From the NCBI GenBank assembly GCA_964413275.1, contig CAYPSO010000004.1, positions 15,138 to 79,137 of the forward strand: a stretch of DNA of 64,000 nt, in the 5' to 3' direction. The notes below the pieces were generated by a model. That model was not told the DNA's origin, did no database searches, and was given only the letters and a program-made list of their open reading frames with translations. Position 1 is the first letter of the stretch. The number at the start of each line of letters is the position of its first letter. Origin of the DNA: JAABRE01 sp964413275 (lineage in GTDB: Bacteria; Cyanobacteriota; Cyanobacteriia; Cyanobacteriales; JAABRE01). Made by a program: the position numbers and the translations under genes. Of the stretch, positions 1 through 9,324 are shown piece after piece.

Positions 1-1
1 G

Positions 2-397
2 GTTTTAGAAGAGTTAAATACTCACGATGAATTAATCGCCCAATCTAAGTTTGAATATGGACATAATCAATCCCCTGAATTATTTGAAATGGCCAAGAAA
101 TATTGCACCTTGCACGCTGCTGCTTGTTGCTTACATATGTGGCTTTATAATCGTCAAAATTTAGGGGAATTTTTTGCCCAAGGTGAATGGTTAGTGTTAG
201 CTTTACATCGGCTTTTACGAACTATGAAACCTTTATCTTATAGCATATCTGAAACTTACGAAAACAATTTAACTCAAGAAATGGTTAAACTATATCAATT
301 CGAGAAAATGTTTTCGATTGTACCTTTCCAATTAGCCCAACTTAACCCAAAAGAGGATATTAAAAATGACAGTAACCAACTCCAATTCCAAGTCTAA
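2..397 (+). CDS. acyl-CoA dehydrogenase-like protein, C-terminal end (5' truncated by window)
   Basis: The reading frame is open from the first bases of the window to a TAA at 395-397, so only about the last 131 residues are present and no start can be assigned. The fragment is alpha-helical in character, with a Cys-rich stretch (HAAACCLHMW) and a segment reading FAQGEWLVLALHRLL. It resembles, from memory, the helical C-terminal domain of acyl-CoA dehydrogenases that sit beside carrier-protein genes in cyanobacteria. No active-site residue can be checked. It overlaps the downstream carrier-protein gene by 32 bp, which implies translational coupling. That neighbour suggests it acts on a carrier-bound acyl group. 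Family assignment is moderate; the overlap and partial status are certain. Confidence 0.55.
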   Translation, partial: VLEELNTHDELIAQSKFEYGHNQSPELFEMAKKYCTLHAAACCLHMWLYNRQNLGEFFAQGEWLVLALHRLLRTMKPLSYSISETYENNLTQEMVKLYQFEKMFSIVPFQLAQLNPKEDIKNDSNQLQFQV

Positions 398-752
398 TCA
401 AGAAGTAGAAACAGTACAAAACTGGTTGATAGATAAACTTGCCGAACAACTTTCTTTAGATTCTCAAACTATTAGTATTAGTGAATCTTTAACCCGTTAT
501 GGTTTAGATTCCATTGACGCAGTAACCATGGTTGGTGACTTAGAAGATTGGCTTGATTTAGAGTTACCCTCAACCCTATTTTGGGATTACCCAACTATCG
601 AAAAATCTTCCCAATATTTAGCCGAAAATTTTGATTTATCTGAGTCTTTAAGCGAGACTGAAACGAGTAGTAAACCAGCAGAAAAAACACCAGAGCCAGT
701 TGGTGCAGCTTCTAGTAAAGGTGGTTTATTTGGTCGTTTAATGGGTAGATAA
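366..752 (+). CDS. acyl carrier protein (stand-alone PP-binding domain with C-terminal tail)
   Basis: A 128-residue protein with a phosphopantetheine-attachment domain over roughly residues 14-90. The motif GLDSIDAV places the modified serine at Ser49. It would carry an acyl chain as a thioester for a partner enzyme. After the domain comes a tail of about 35 residues rich in Ser, Glu, Thr and Pro, ending in a short basic hydrophobic segment (GGLFGRLMGR) that might touch a membrane or partner; that is inference. The start overlaps the preceding gene by 32 bp. An MBOAT acyltransferase follows about 100 bp later, the pairing seen in Dlt-type systems, so it is more likely a dedicated donor protein than the fatty-acid-synthesis AcpP. 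Confidence 0.85.
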   Translation: MTVTNSNSKSNQEVETVQNWLIDKLAEQLSLDSQTISISESLTRYGLDSIDAVTMVGDLEDWLDLELPSTLFWDYPTIEKSSQYLAENFDLSESLSETETSSKPAEKTPEPVGAASSKGGLFGRLMGR

Positions 753-855
753 ATAGGATTTTCCTACTTACTTCTGATGGGAAAAGTTGGTGTTTACCTA
801 TTAAGCCAACTCACTCCCTATTTATAATTAAAATTTTAAATAAAAAAATAAAGCC

Positions 856-2313
856 TTGAATTACTCAGATTTTTCTTTTTGGTGGATCTTAATACTATTT
901 TGTATTCCTTTTTTTTCCATTCGTTTTTTAGCAAATCAATTTAATCTTTGGCGAGGCATTTTTGATGGTATTGGTTTGGCAGCTTTGTCAATGATCCTGT
1001 TTTATAATGCTAGTCCTGCTAGTTTTATTATTTTTATATTTGAGATAATTGTTAACTATTTGATGGTGCAGTATATGCTCCGTCGTCAGGGGGCTGAAGC
1101 TAAATTCATCGCCACAATTATTATTATTTTTGATGTAGCTGTTTTAGCTTATTTTAAATATTTGACATTTTTTGTAGAAGATATTGTGGGCTTAGTTTTT
1201 TCACTACCTCAAAATTGGCAAAGTAGTTTTCCTATTCCTATTAGTAATAGAATCCCTCCGGGGGTTTCTTTTTATACATTTCAAATGGTTGCTTTTGTCG
1301 TCGATTCTCTTAATTCTCGCAAAAAGAAACCGATTGAATTTCTCGATTATATCAATTTTATTGCCTTTTTCCCTCAAATTGTGGCAGGGCCAATTGAAAG
1401 AAGAATAGATTTATTACCACAAATTAGTAAATTCAAGTTTAAATTTACCGCAGAAAATTTTGATGAGGGTTTTCGTTGGATTTCTTTAGGGTTATTCATG
1501 AAATTTGTTTTGGCTGATAATATTTCTCCCTATATTGAATTAAATGAAAGTGCTAATCCTTGGATAATTTGGTTTTTTGCTTTCTTATTTACTCTGAAAA
1601 TTTATTTTGATTTTGCCGGTTATAGTTTTATGGCAATGGGTTTAGCCAGAATGTTAGGAGTTAAACTAACAGTTAATTTTTTAGCCCCTTATACCTCTCA
1701 AAGTATTAACGAATTTTGGCGCAGATGGCATATTACTTTAAGCACCTGGTTTAGAGATTACGTTTTTATTCCTTTAATGGGATCGAAAAAACAGTTAGCA
1801 GCAACATTTTTATTTATTACTTTTACTTTATCTGGTTTTTGGCATGGTGCAGCTTGGAATTTTATTATTTGGGGTGCATATCACGGTGCTTTGTTATTAG
1901 TATTACGCTATTTAGGAAGACCATTTCAAAGATTTATCAGTCAGTATTTAAAGAGATCAGAATTTATTTCGTGGGGTTTAACTTTTGGTTCGGTTATTCT
2001 CGGTTGTTTATTCTTTATGGAAACAAATACTGGGAGATTATTTACTAAGTTGAAAACAATTATTACTCCTTGGGATTATTCTCTTACTAATTTAGGAGAT
2101 TTTATTCATTCATATAGTCCTAATGAAGGATGGACTTTAATTTTTACTTTATTATTAGCTGTAATTGTTTTATTATTGGAGTTTATGGCAGTTTGGCAAA
2201 ATAAATTTGAATATGAATTATTATTATCTCCTTGGGTATCGAGAAGTTTATTAGGTTTAACTATTTTATTAGCTGCCAATGAACCTTCTGAATTTATTTA
2301 TTTTGCATTTTAA
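856..2313 (+). CDS. MBOAT family membrane-bound O-acyltransferase (DltB/AlgI-like)
   Basis: A 485-residue polytopic membrane protein with about ten hydrophobic segments. It carries the AlgI/DltB signature EFWRRWHITLSTWFRDYVF, followed by FWHGAAWNFIIWGAYHG, whose histidine is the expected catalytic residue. Members of this family move an acyl group from a carrier protein across or onto a membrane-exposed acceptor such as alginate or teichoic acid. The start codon is TTG at 856, since no ATG lies near the conserved N-terminus. The carrier protein directly upstream is the obvious acyl donor, and the SGNH-like protein at 6.9 kb could be the extracytoplasmic partner. The acceptor is not visible from sequence; the glycosyltransferases downstream suggest a surface glycan. 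Confidence 0.88.
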   Translation: MNYSDFSFWWILILFCIPFFSIRFLANQFNLWRGIFDGIGLAALSMILFYNASPASFIIFIFEIIVNYLMVQYMLRRQGAEAKFIATIIIIFDVAVLAYFKYLTFFVEDIVGLVFSLPQNWQSSFPIPISNRIPPGVSFYTFQMVAFVVDSLNSRKKKPIEFLDYINFIAFFPQIVAGPIERRIDLLPQISKFKFKFTAENFDEGFRWISLGLFMKFVLADNISPYIELNESANPWIIWFFAFLFTLKIYFDFAGYSFMAMGLARMLGVKLTVNFLAPYTSQSINEFWRRWHITLSTWFRDYVFIPLMGSKKQLAATFLFITFTLSGFWHGAAWNFIIWGAYHGALLLVLRYLGRPFQRFISQYLKRSEFISWGLTFGSVILGCLFFMETNTGRLFTKLKTIITPWDYSLTNLGDFIHSYSPNEGWTLIFTLLLAVIVLLLEFMAVWQNKFEYELLLSPWVSRSLLGLTILLAANEPSEFIYFAF

Positions 2314-2477
2314 AGGTTATGAAAAAGTTAGTTAGTTATTTAAGAAACTTTATTGGAATAAAAATATTACCGAAAAATGTAAAACTTTCGTTATGCTTTC
2401 AGATACCATATATTTAGTTTGAATTAGTAAAATTAGAGTCTTGAGTTAATTATTGTACAGTTTTAATAAAAGTAAGA

Positions 2478-4040
2478 ATGATAAATAATAGCTTAAAAAA
2501 CAATACCTTTATATATTTATTGCTTATTTTAGCACTTGCTACTTTGATGAGAGTTTTTTTACTCGAATCAATTCCTAGTGGTTTTTCTTGTGATGAAGCT
2601 GCCAATGGTTATGAATCTTACTCAATTGCAGAAACTCTACGAGATCGATATGGTAAATTTTTGCCTGCTTTTATTAATCCTTTAAAAAATGATGCTAAAG
2701 AGGCCCTATATTTTTATTTGACAGTTCCGTTTATTAAAATTTTGGGTCTTAATGAGTTTGCGACTAGACTTCCAGCTGCTTTGCTCGGAGTATTAACGGT
2801 TTTAACGGTTTATTTGCTTGCTCAAGAAATTTTCAATAAAAAAGTTGGATTGATTTCTGCTCTACTTTTATCCGTTAGCCCTTGGCATATACACTTTAAC
2901 CGCATTGCTTTTAGGCTTAATTTGTTACCCTTATTATTTTGTCTAGGAGTTTTATTTTTCGTCAAAAGCTTTAAGCAACCTAAATATCTTCCTTTAAGTA
3001 GTTTTCTGTTTGCATTGAGTCTATACACTTATAATTCGGCTAGAGTTTTTGTACCACTTTTTTTACTTTGTCTTACAATCATTTTTTGGAAACATCTATG
3101 GAAAAACAAAAAAACTACAGTTATCTCTTTTGTTCTTTTTTTGTTTATCTTTTTGCCTCTGTTGGATTTTTGGATGTCTCCGGCAGGAATGGCACGAGCT
3201 AGAGGAACTGGTTTAGAAAGTAACTTTTTTGTTATCTTAAAGAACTACTTTTCACATTTTAATCCGAACTTTTTATTTTTCAACGGAAGATCAGTAATCA
3301 CTGAAAATCCCTCTAAAATGGGCGAACTTTATTTCTTTGAAATTATAACAGTTCCTTTAGGGATTCTAAAGTTGATTCGAGAAAAAGTAAAGGCAAAAAT
3401 GATTTTACTGCCGTGGCTATTATTATATCCCATACCCGCGACTTTGGTTGGTTCAGCAAGTCCTCAACGCTCAATAATAGGAGTTCCTTTGTTTGCAATA
3501 ATTTCAGCTATTGGTATTGCCTATTTAATAGATACTTGGAGTTATAAAAGGCAAACGATAGCCTTAGCTGCTGGACTTATTTTAATGGGCAATTTGACAT
3601 TCTTTTCCTATCAATATTTTATCAATTATCCACCTGAAGCAGCAAAGCTATGGAATTATGGACTAAAAGAAGCAATTGACTTTTCAGAAAAAAGTTCTTA
3701 TGGTGGTTTTGTGCTGAGTAGTGATACGAATAGTGGTTGTTATGCCATACATGATTTTATCTCTCATATTCCTTTTTATACTCGATATCCTCCACAAAAA
3801 TATCAGCAATCACCTATTCCTCCTTGGGTGAAAGGCTCACAGGATAAAGTTTATTCTCTTGGTAAATATCATCTTATGTCTATATCAAAACAAGACAATT
3901 TAAGGACAGAATACTTATATATTCTTCGTCCAGAGGAAATATCAACATTGGAATCCAAAGGATACAAGTGGAAAGAGATTTATACAGTTAAAGATTCTCA
4001 AGGTATCGAGTATTTGAAATTAGTTGAAATCTATAGCTAA
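2478..4040 (+). CDS. GT-C fold membrane glycosyltransferase (ArnT/PMT, GT39-like)
   Basis: A 520-residue integral membrane protein with an N-terminal membrane segment (about residues 11-30), then an acidic pair, Asp39-Glu40 in FSCDEAANGY, in the first extracytoplasmic loop. This is the arrangement typical of GT-C glycosyltransferases that use polyprenyl-phosphate sugars. A further ten or so hydrophobic stretches follow, with a soluble C-terminal part of about 120 residues. It would transfer a sugar outside the cytoplasmic membrane; donor sugar and acceptor cannot be read off. The GtrB/DPM-like GT2 at 5.9 kb could supply the polyprenyl-phosphate sugar. The gene starts with ATG and lies 164 bp after the MBOAT gene. 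Confidence 0.75.
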   Translation: MINNSLKNNTFIYLLLILALATLMRVFLLESIPSGFSCDEAANGYESYSIAETLRDRYGKFLPAFINPLKNDAKEALYFYLTVPFIKILGLNEFATRLPAALLGVLTVLTVYLLAQEIFNKKVGLISALLLSVSPWHIHFNRIAFRLNLLPLLFCLGVLFFVKSFKQPKYLPLSSFLFALSLYTYNSARVFVPLFLLCLTIIFWKHLWKNKKTTVISFVLFLFIFLPLLDFWMSPAGMARARGTGLESNFFVILKNYFSHFNPNFLFFNGRSVITENPSKMGELYFFEIITVPLGILKLIREKVKAKMILLPWLLLYPIPATLVGSASPQRSIIGVPLFAIISAIGIAYLIDTWSYKRQTIALAAGLILMGNLTFFSYQYFINYPPEAAKLWNYGLKEAIDFSEKSSYGGFVLSSDTNSGCYAIHDFISHIPFYTRYPPQKYQQSPIPPWVKGSQDKVYSLGKYHLMSISKQDNLRTEYLYILRPEEISTLESKGYKWKEIYTVKDSQGIEYLKLVEIYS

Positions 4041-4202
4041 ACTTTTATTGTAATCACTAATAGTTTAACGCCATTAAATTACAATTAAAAAGTTAAAGCG
4101 AGTAAAATGTGTCAATAAATGTTATATTTGGCGATAAAATCTAAATTATTAATAATTTCATTTTTAAACCTAAACTAGGATTATCTAAAATAAATTAGAT
4201 AT

Positions 4203-5837
4203 ATGAAAACAAAAACGATTATTGGCATAACTTTAATGATATTAGCCTTATTATTTGGCTTTGTTACTCGAATTGTTAGTGTTTTACAATATGTTACTTT
4301 TGATATAGGGCCAGATCCAGATCAAATTAGAGATGCTTTTATCGTCATGAAAATGTGGCAAGGAGAATTTCCTAAACTTGGCCCACCAGCCTATGGACTT
4401 GGCCTTGGTGGACATCACATTTTACCTCTTTACTACTACATTTTTTTTCCATTTACTCTTTTAGGAGGGAATCCAGCTTTTCAAGCATTACCTAATGCTT
4501 TGTTTTCTTTTCTATCAATTCCACTGTTAATTTTATTGGTTTATAAACTTTTAGAAGATATTAATTATTCTCAAAGAATTTTATTAACTGGATTGGCTGG
4601 ATTCTGGTATAGTAGCCTTTTTGGAGATATATTTATTAGCAATTTTCAATGGAATCCTAGTTCGATACCTTTTTTCTTTCTTAGCTTTGTAATTATTTAT
4701 GATTTACAAATAAAAAATAAGTTTTCTTGGGGAATTCAATGTTGTTTATGGGCTATCAATGGAGTTATTTTTGCAATCCTACTTAGCTTGCATAGTTCAA
4801 CATTATTTGTTATGCCTATTGTTTTTATAATTAGTATATTTTTATATGTATTTAAGATTTTAAAAGAAAGAAAAGAAAATAAATTTTTAATCTTACCAAT
4901 AATAAGTTGTCTATCAGCTTTTTTAGCTTTAACTCCCTATTGGATTGGCGAATTTAGTAGTAAATTTAGTAATACAAAAGCTATACTTAAAACTATTAGA
5001 GCAGGTTCTAGTTCTTCAGATATTTCATTACCAGCTTATATATGGGTTAAAATTTCTAACCTAGTTATGAACTACTTAAATTTAGTACGCCAGGCCTATT
5101 TTTGGAATTCATCACTATTTTATTTAGTAGTTTCAGCTATTTTCCTCACTATTATTACTTTTTCTGCTATTTCCAAGTTTCGAGGTAATAAATATATTTG
5201 GTCTATCTTAATTTCTAGCCTAGGGGTGTTTCTCCTTGCTGCTGCCAATATTGAAGCAAATAAATCTGTTTTCTACTATAAAATAATAATCTTACCTTTG
5301 CCCATAATCTTGACAATAGTAACTCTTGCCTACTCCAATTTTTCTGCAAAAATTAGAGTTTTTTTCTATGGATTTACTACTATAGTATTAATTTTATCTC
5401 TATTTAATAATTTATTTTATGATTATAGCTTTATGCTCGCTAAATATGGAAAAACCAGATTACTTAATACACAAGAAATTACCCAAATAATGAGAAAAAT
5501 ACCAGCAAGCTCAACCATTTGCGATCCCAGAATAAGTCGTAAAAGAAAAGTTAGAAATCAATATAATTACATTGATACATATGTTGTTAAGAACGATATA
5601 AAAACAGTCGATGTTTGTGAAGCGGGCAATTATGTAATACATCCTAAAAGATTTTTACAGATTGAGGGTAATTTTTTAAATAATAACAACTATCAAGAAA
5701 CTTATTTTTTAGAACCTTCATATCAAGGAGATTTGAAATTATGGCCTATTTTAAAAGTTTCAGAAAATGAAAATATTGCAAGACCAGCAAAACTCTTTTT
5801 AGAGATAGGAACAGCTTATGTTTATCTACTTGAATGA
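4203..5837 (+). CDS. polytopic membrane protein, probable GT-C family glycosyltransferase
   Basis: A 544-residue membrane protein. After the first membrane segment (about residues 7-28) it has FDIGPDPDQIRDA, with Asp38 and Asp40 where GT-C enzymes keep their catalytic acidic residues. The loop with GLGLGGHH follows, then about ten hydrophobic segments and a roughly 140-residue soluble C-terminus. The layout matches the preceding gene, although I see little direct identity between the two. A second transferase acting on the same polyprenyl-phosphate donor pool is the simplest reading. The gene is very AT-rich, as is the spacer before it (about 160 bp with no visible signal). An O-antigen-ligase-type or flippase-type membrane protein is less likely given the acidic motif. 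Confidence 0.6.
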   Translation: MKTKTIIGITLMILALLFGFVTRIVSVLQYVTFDIGPDPDQIRDAFIVMKMWQGEFPKLGPPAYGLGLGGHHILPLYYYIFFPFTLLGGNPAFQALPNALFSFLSIPLLILLVYKLLEDINYSQRILLTGLAGFWYSSLFGDIFISNFQWNPSSIPFFFLSFVIIYDLQIKNKFSWGIQCCLWAINGVIFAILLSLHSSTLFVMPIVFIISIFLYVFKILKERKENKFLILPIISCLSAFLALTPYWIGEFSSKFSNTKAILKTIRAGSSSSDISLPAYIWVKISNLVMNYLNLVRQAYFWNSSLFYLVVSAIFLTIITFSAISKFRGNKYIWSILISSLGVFLLAAANIEANKSVFYYKIIILPLPIILTIVTLAYSNFSAKIRVFFYGFTTIVLILSLFNNLFYDYSFMLAKYGKTRLLNTQEITQIMRKIPASSTICDPRISRKRKVRNQYNYIDTYVVKNDIKTVDVCEAGNYVIHPKRFLQIEGNFLNNNNYQETYFLEPSYQGDLKLWPILKVSENENIARPAKLFLEIGTAYVYLLE

Positions 5838-5891
5838 TATTTTTAAAATAGATATTTGAATATTATTATTAATTTAAAAAAAAGCAATTAA

Positions 5892-6863
5892 ATGAATAAA
5901 AATCAGACAGTTCTCTCCATTATTATCCCACTTTATAATGAATCTCAAGGAATAGATTATCTTTTTGAGAGACTTTTTAATGTCTTAAATAATCTAGAAA
6001 TTTCCCATGAAATTATTTGTATTGATGATGGTAGTAAGGATAATACCTTGGAATTATTAATTAAATATAGTAATGAAAATACCAATATTAAGGTTATTAG
6101 CTTATCACGTAATTTTGGTAAAGAAATTGCTTTGACGGCAGGACTCGATCGTGCTTGTGGTGCGGCAGTAATACCAATTGATGCTGATTTACAAGATCCT
6201 CCCGAACTTATAAACGAGATGCTTAACAAATGGAGAGAAGGTTATGAGGTTGTCTATGCTGTAAGGCAATCACGCCAAGGAGAAAGCTTTCTGAAACGTT
6301 TTACCGCATACGCTTTTTATAAAATAATTGGTGTTTTAAGCGGAGTACCCATTCCCTCTAATACAGGTGATTTTCGATTATTAGATCGCAAAGTTGTTGA
6401 AGCTCTTAAACAAATACCCGAACGTTCTAGATTTATGAAAGGTTTATTTGCTTGGGTTGGCTTTAAACAAACTGCTATATTTTTTCATCGAGAGCCAAGA
6501 TTTAAAGGTGAAACAAGTTGGAATTATTGGAAACTTTGGAACTTTGCCATTGATGGGATCACATCATTTAGCTTACTACCCTTAAAGGTTTGGACTTATA
6601 TTGGTTTTTTGGTCTCTTTCTTTTCATTACTATATGCTAGTTTCTTACTAATAAGAACTTTGATTTTTGGTGTAGATGTTCCGGGTTATGCATCCGTGAT
6701 GGTTTCTGTTTTATTTTTAGGAGGTATTCAGCTATTAACTCTAGGTATTTTTGGAGAATACTTAGGTCGTGTCTATGAGGAAGTAAAACAACGTCCGCTC
6801 TACCTAGTTCGAGAATTATATGGATTTAATTCTGAAAATAAAAAAGAGAAATTAGTTAAATAA
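5892..6863 (+). CDS. GT2 polyprenyl-phosphate glycosyltransferase (GtrB/DPM1-like)
   Basis: A 323-residue family 2 glycosyltransferase with its catalytic domain at about residues 8-225. It shows the N-terminal SIIIPLYNES strand, the nucleotide-sugar element CIDDGSKD and the metal-binding motif DADLQDPPE at 97-105. Two C-terminal membrane helices lie at roughly 230-258 and 265-290. This is the architecture of GtrB and bacterial dolichol-phosphate-mannose-synthase-like enzymes, which make polyprenyl-phosphate-linked glucose, mannose or galactose on the cytoplasmic face. It sits 54 bp downstream of two GT-C membrane transferases that would use such a donor. The sugar identity cannot be deduced. 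Confidence 0.85.
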   Translation: MNKNQTVLSIIIPLYNESQGIDYLFERLFNVLNNLEISHEIICIDDGSKDNTLELLIKYSNENTNIKVISLSRNFGKEIALTAGLDRACGAAVIPIDADLQDPPELINEMLNKWREGYEVVYAVRQSRQGESFLKRFTAYAFYKIIGVLSGVPIPSNTGDFRLLDRKVVEALKQIPERSRFMKGLFAWVGFKQTAIFFHREPRFKGETSWNYWKLWNFAIDGITSFSLLPLKVWTYIGFLVSFFSLLYASFLLIRTLIFGVDVPGYASVMVSVLFLGGIQLLTLGIFGEYLGRVYEEVKQRPLYLVRELYGFNSENKKEKLVK

Positions 6864-6912
6864 TATAGATATATATGTACTTGTAGTTTGATAAGGTTTA
6901 AGGAAAAAAGTC

Positions 6913-7923
6913 ATGAAATATTCACGTTTATTAACATGGGCATTATTTGCAGCAGGCTTCTGGTCAGCCGGATTTATATACAATGTTTATATTGGCGGCT
7001 ATCCTAGTTGGCTGCGAGCTATGTATGGATTAAAAATAACACTAGCTCAAGAAATCGAGCAACCCAAAATTATTATTGCAGGAGGTTCAGGGGTTCAGTA
7101 CACTATTAACTCCGATGTCATGGAAGAGGCTTTAGGTATGCCGGTGATGAACTTGGGAACTAACGGAGGAATTGGTTTAAATGTTCTACTACCAAGTATT
7201 ATAGATCAAGTAAATCCGGGGGATATTATACTACTAATTCCTGAGTATCCTTTTCTATTAGATGATGACGGACTAGATCGACTCTCAGCAACCTTTGGTT
7301 TAGTGATTGGCCGGCCTGGGCTTGGAGGTGTACCTCCCAAGGATTTGGCTCAAAATACCCTGGCTTTAGGTATTCCTTCTTTACAAGCACTGGTAAAAAC
7401 AGGACAAGATTTTGTGCAGGAGGGACGAGTTGATTACTATGGCGATCCCTTAACGAAAAGGGGAGATGCTACTATCGAACTAACTCGTCAGGGAAAATGG
7501 TGGAAATTATCTATTGACTCTCCGGTTAGCAAACACACTATAGAGAGCCTGCATCAATTTAAAAAGGATGTAGAACTACGTGGGGGAACTTTAGTATTAT
7601 CTTTGCCTGTAATTTATGGCAAAAACGACGAAAAAAACCTTAATAATATTCAGAAAACTGCTGATGCCTTATCTGAAGTTGCTCCTACCCTCTACAATCC
7701 TAAAACCCTCAACATTGAAAGCAACTCTGATTTATTTGCAGATACCCACTACCATCTCAAAAAATCTGCTAGGATAATGCGATCGCAGCAACTTGCAGAG
7801 CAACTTCGAGAAAAAATACCTCAATTTTCATCGATTTCTCAGAAAAATAGTGAATACACAATAGACTTCTTGAATTCGTCAGGCAATAGGGAACAGGCAA
7901 AAGGCAACAGTCTAGGAAATTGA
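6913..7923 (+). CDS. SGNH-hydrolase-like membrane-anchored protein (DltD-like role)
   Basis: A 336-residue protein with one N-terminal membrane segment (about residues 8-26) and an extracytoplasmic domain. IIIAGGSGVQY puts Ser59 at the nucleophile position. MNLGTNGGIG (around 79-88) fits the Gly and Asn blocks. A C-terminal ADTHYH (Asp277, His279) could supply the remaining catalytic residues. Such proteins accompany MBOAT acyltransferases as DltD or AlgJ/AlgX-like partners, so a role in acyl transfer to a surface glycan is inferred. The last 20 residues or so are encoded by a dispersed repeat (7862-7913), meaning the natural C-terminus was probably replaced. RBS-like AAGGAAAAA precedes the ATG. 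Confidence 0.6.
   Translation: MKYSRLLTWALFAAGFWSAGFIYNVYIGGYPSWLRAMYGLKITLAQEIEQPKIIIAGGSGVQYTINSDVMEEALGMPVMNLGTNGGIGLNVLLPSIIDQVNPGDIILLIPEYPFLLDDDGLDRLSATFGLVIGRPGLGGVPPKDLAQNTLALGIPSLQALVKTGQDFVQEGRVDYYGDPLTKRGDATIELTRQGKWWKLSIDSPVSKHTIESLHQFKKDVELRGGTLVLSLPVIYGKNDEKNLNNIQKTADALSEVAPTLYNPKTLNIESNSDLFADTHYHLKKSARIMRSQQLAEQLREKIPQFSSISQKNSEYTIDFLNSSGNREQAKGNSLGN
7862..7914. repeat. dispersed repeat (GGCAATAGG type) overlapping a gene end
   Basis: Begins TAGACTTCTTG and continues into GTCAGGCAATAGG, then short imperfect GGCAA/GGGAA units. The same opening and core recur at 63849-63880, where they lie outside any convincing gene. Here the repeat is read in frame as the end of the SGNH-like protein. 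Confidence 0.7.
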
Positions 7924-8007
7924 TAATTTCGATATTGCTATTTATTACTTTTCTACGAGTGCAAGAGGTCTAATAAACAAATAGAAAATATAAAAATGGG
8001 ACATACA

Positions 8008-9300
8008 TTAAAGTACCCTTAAAACACTAGGAATAGTTTGAATTGCTTCTGAACTTTTAATTTCGGCTAAAGCTTGACGGAAATTGCCTTCTTTTACATC
8101 ATGGGTAACTACCACAATTTCAGCCATGTTATTTTTAAAACCGATTTGAACTACAGACTCTAAACTAACTTGATGATTACCGAAACAAGTTCCTAAATGA
8201 CCGATAACGCCGGGTAAATCTGTCGATAGGAAACGGGCATAAAATCTAGTCACAAGTTCTTCTATCGGTTGCATGGTGCAGTAATGCTGGTGAGAACAAC
8301 TGAGTAAGGGATCTAAATTGTTGTTTTTACCACTACTTTCGAGAATACCCACAATGTTCATTATATCGGCAACTACCGCACTGGCTGTAGGCCCTGCCCC
8401 CGCACCGGGGCCATAAAACATGACTTGCCCTAAAGGTTCACCTTCCACTAGAATTGCGTTATATACGCCATTAATACTTGCTAAGGGGTGTTCTTTAGAG
8501 ACTAAACTAGGATGTACTCTCACCTGTAATTCTTCACTATCTGCATTGGTTTGCTCGGCAATGGCAAGTAATTTGATTTCAAAACCTAATTTTTCGGCAT
8601 AGTTAATATCAGTGGCGGTAATTTGACGAATGCCTTCGCAATGTATTTGTTCCCTTTTCACCCTACCTGCAAAGGCAATAGAAGTAAGAATAGCAATTTT
8701 ATCAGCAGCATCCCAACCATCGACATCGGCGGTGGGATCGGCTTCTGCATAACCTAAATCTTGGGCTTCCTTGAGAACGACCGCAAAATCAGTACCATGA
8801 GCACTCATTTGAGTTAAAATGTAGTTTGTTGTCCCGTTTACTATACCTATTACTCTTTTAATTCGATTTACACCTAAAGATTGCTTGAGAGGTTTAATAA
8901 TGGGAATGCCTCCGCCTACAGCAGCTTCTAACAGTACATATACTCCTGCTTCATTAGCTGCGGTATAAATTTCATCACCATAACGGGCAATTACAGCTTT
9001 GTTAGCCGTGACAATATGTTTATGATGGGCGATCGCTTGAAGAATTAAACTTCTAGCTGGTTCTAATCCACCCATTAATTCGACTATAATATCTATATCT
9101 GGATCTGTGACAATAGATTCTAAATCGGTAGTAAGTATATCTGCGGGTAAATCTATTTGACGTTGTTTAGAGAGCGATCGCACTCCAGCTTTTTTAATTT
9201 TAATTTTCTGTAATAATGGATTACGGCCAGCAGGATTTAATAAAATATCTGTCGTTCCTGTGCCTACCGTTCCTAATCCTAATAAACCGATATTATACAT
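8008..9300 (-). CDS. hom: homoserine dehydrogenase
   Basis: A 430-residue enzyme that reduces aspartate-4-semialdehyde to homoserine with NAD(P)H, the branch point toward threonine and methionine. The N-terminal Rossmann motif GLLGLGTVGTGT is at residues 5-16. The catalytic domain carries NGTTNYILT and the ADPTADVDGWDAADK block with the active-site Asp and Lys. A C-terminal ACT domain (about 350-430) is the usual site of threonine feedback inhibition. Length is normal for the monofunctional form. It is divergent from the hypothetical gene at 9325, with only 24 bp between the two start codons, so their promoters must overlap. Confidence 0.97.
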   Translation of the reverse strand: MYNIGLLGLGTVGTGTTDILLNPAGRNPLLQKIKIKKAGVRSLSKQRQIDLPADILTTDLESIVTDPDIDIIVELMGGLEPARSLILQAIAHHKHIVTANKAVIARYGDEIYTAANEAGVYVLLEAAVGGGIPIIKPLKQSLGVNRIKRVIGIVNGTTNYILTQMSAHGTDFAVVLKEAQDLGYAEADPTADVDGWDAADKIAILTSIAFAGRVKREQIHCEGIRQITATDINYAEKLGFEIKLLAIAEQTNADSEELQVRVHPSLVSKEHPLASINGVYNAILVEGEPLGQVMFYGPGAGAGPTASAVVADIMNIVGILESSGKNNNLDPLLSCSHQHYCTMQPIEELVTRFYARFLSTDLPGVIGHLGTCFGNHQVSLESVVQIGFKNNMAEIVVVTHDVKEGNFRQALAEIKSSEAIQTIPSVLRVL

Positions 9301-9324
9301 AATTTTTTACTTAACAATATTTCA

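Noticed and set aside
5957..6229. 90-codon minus-strand frame inside the GT2 gene
   Set aside because: Antisense to the conserved DADLQDPPE region, with no ribosome-binding site or family likeness.
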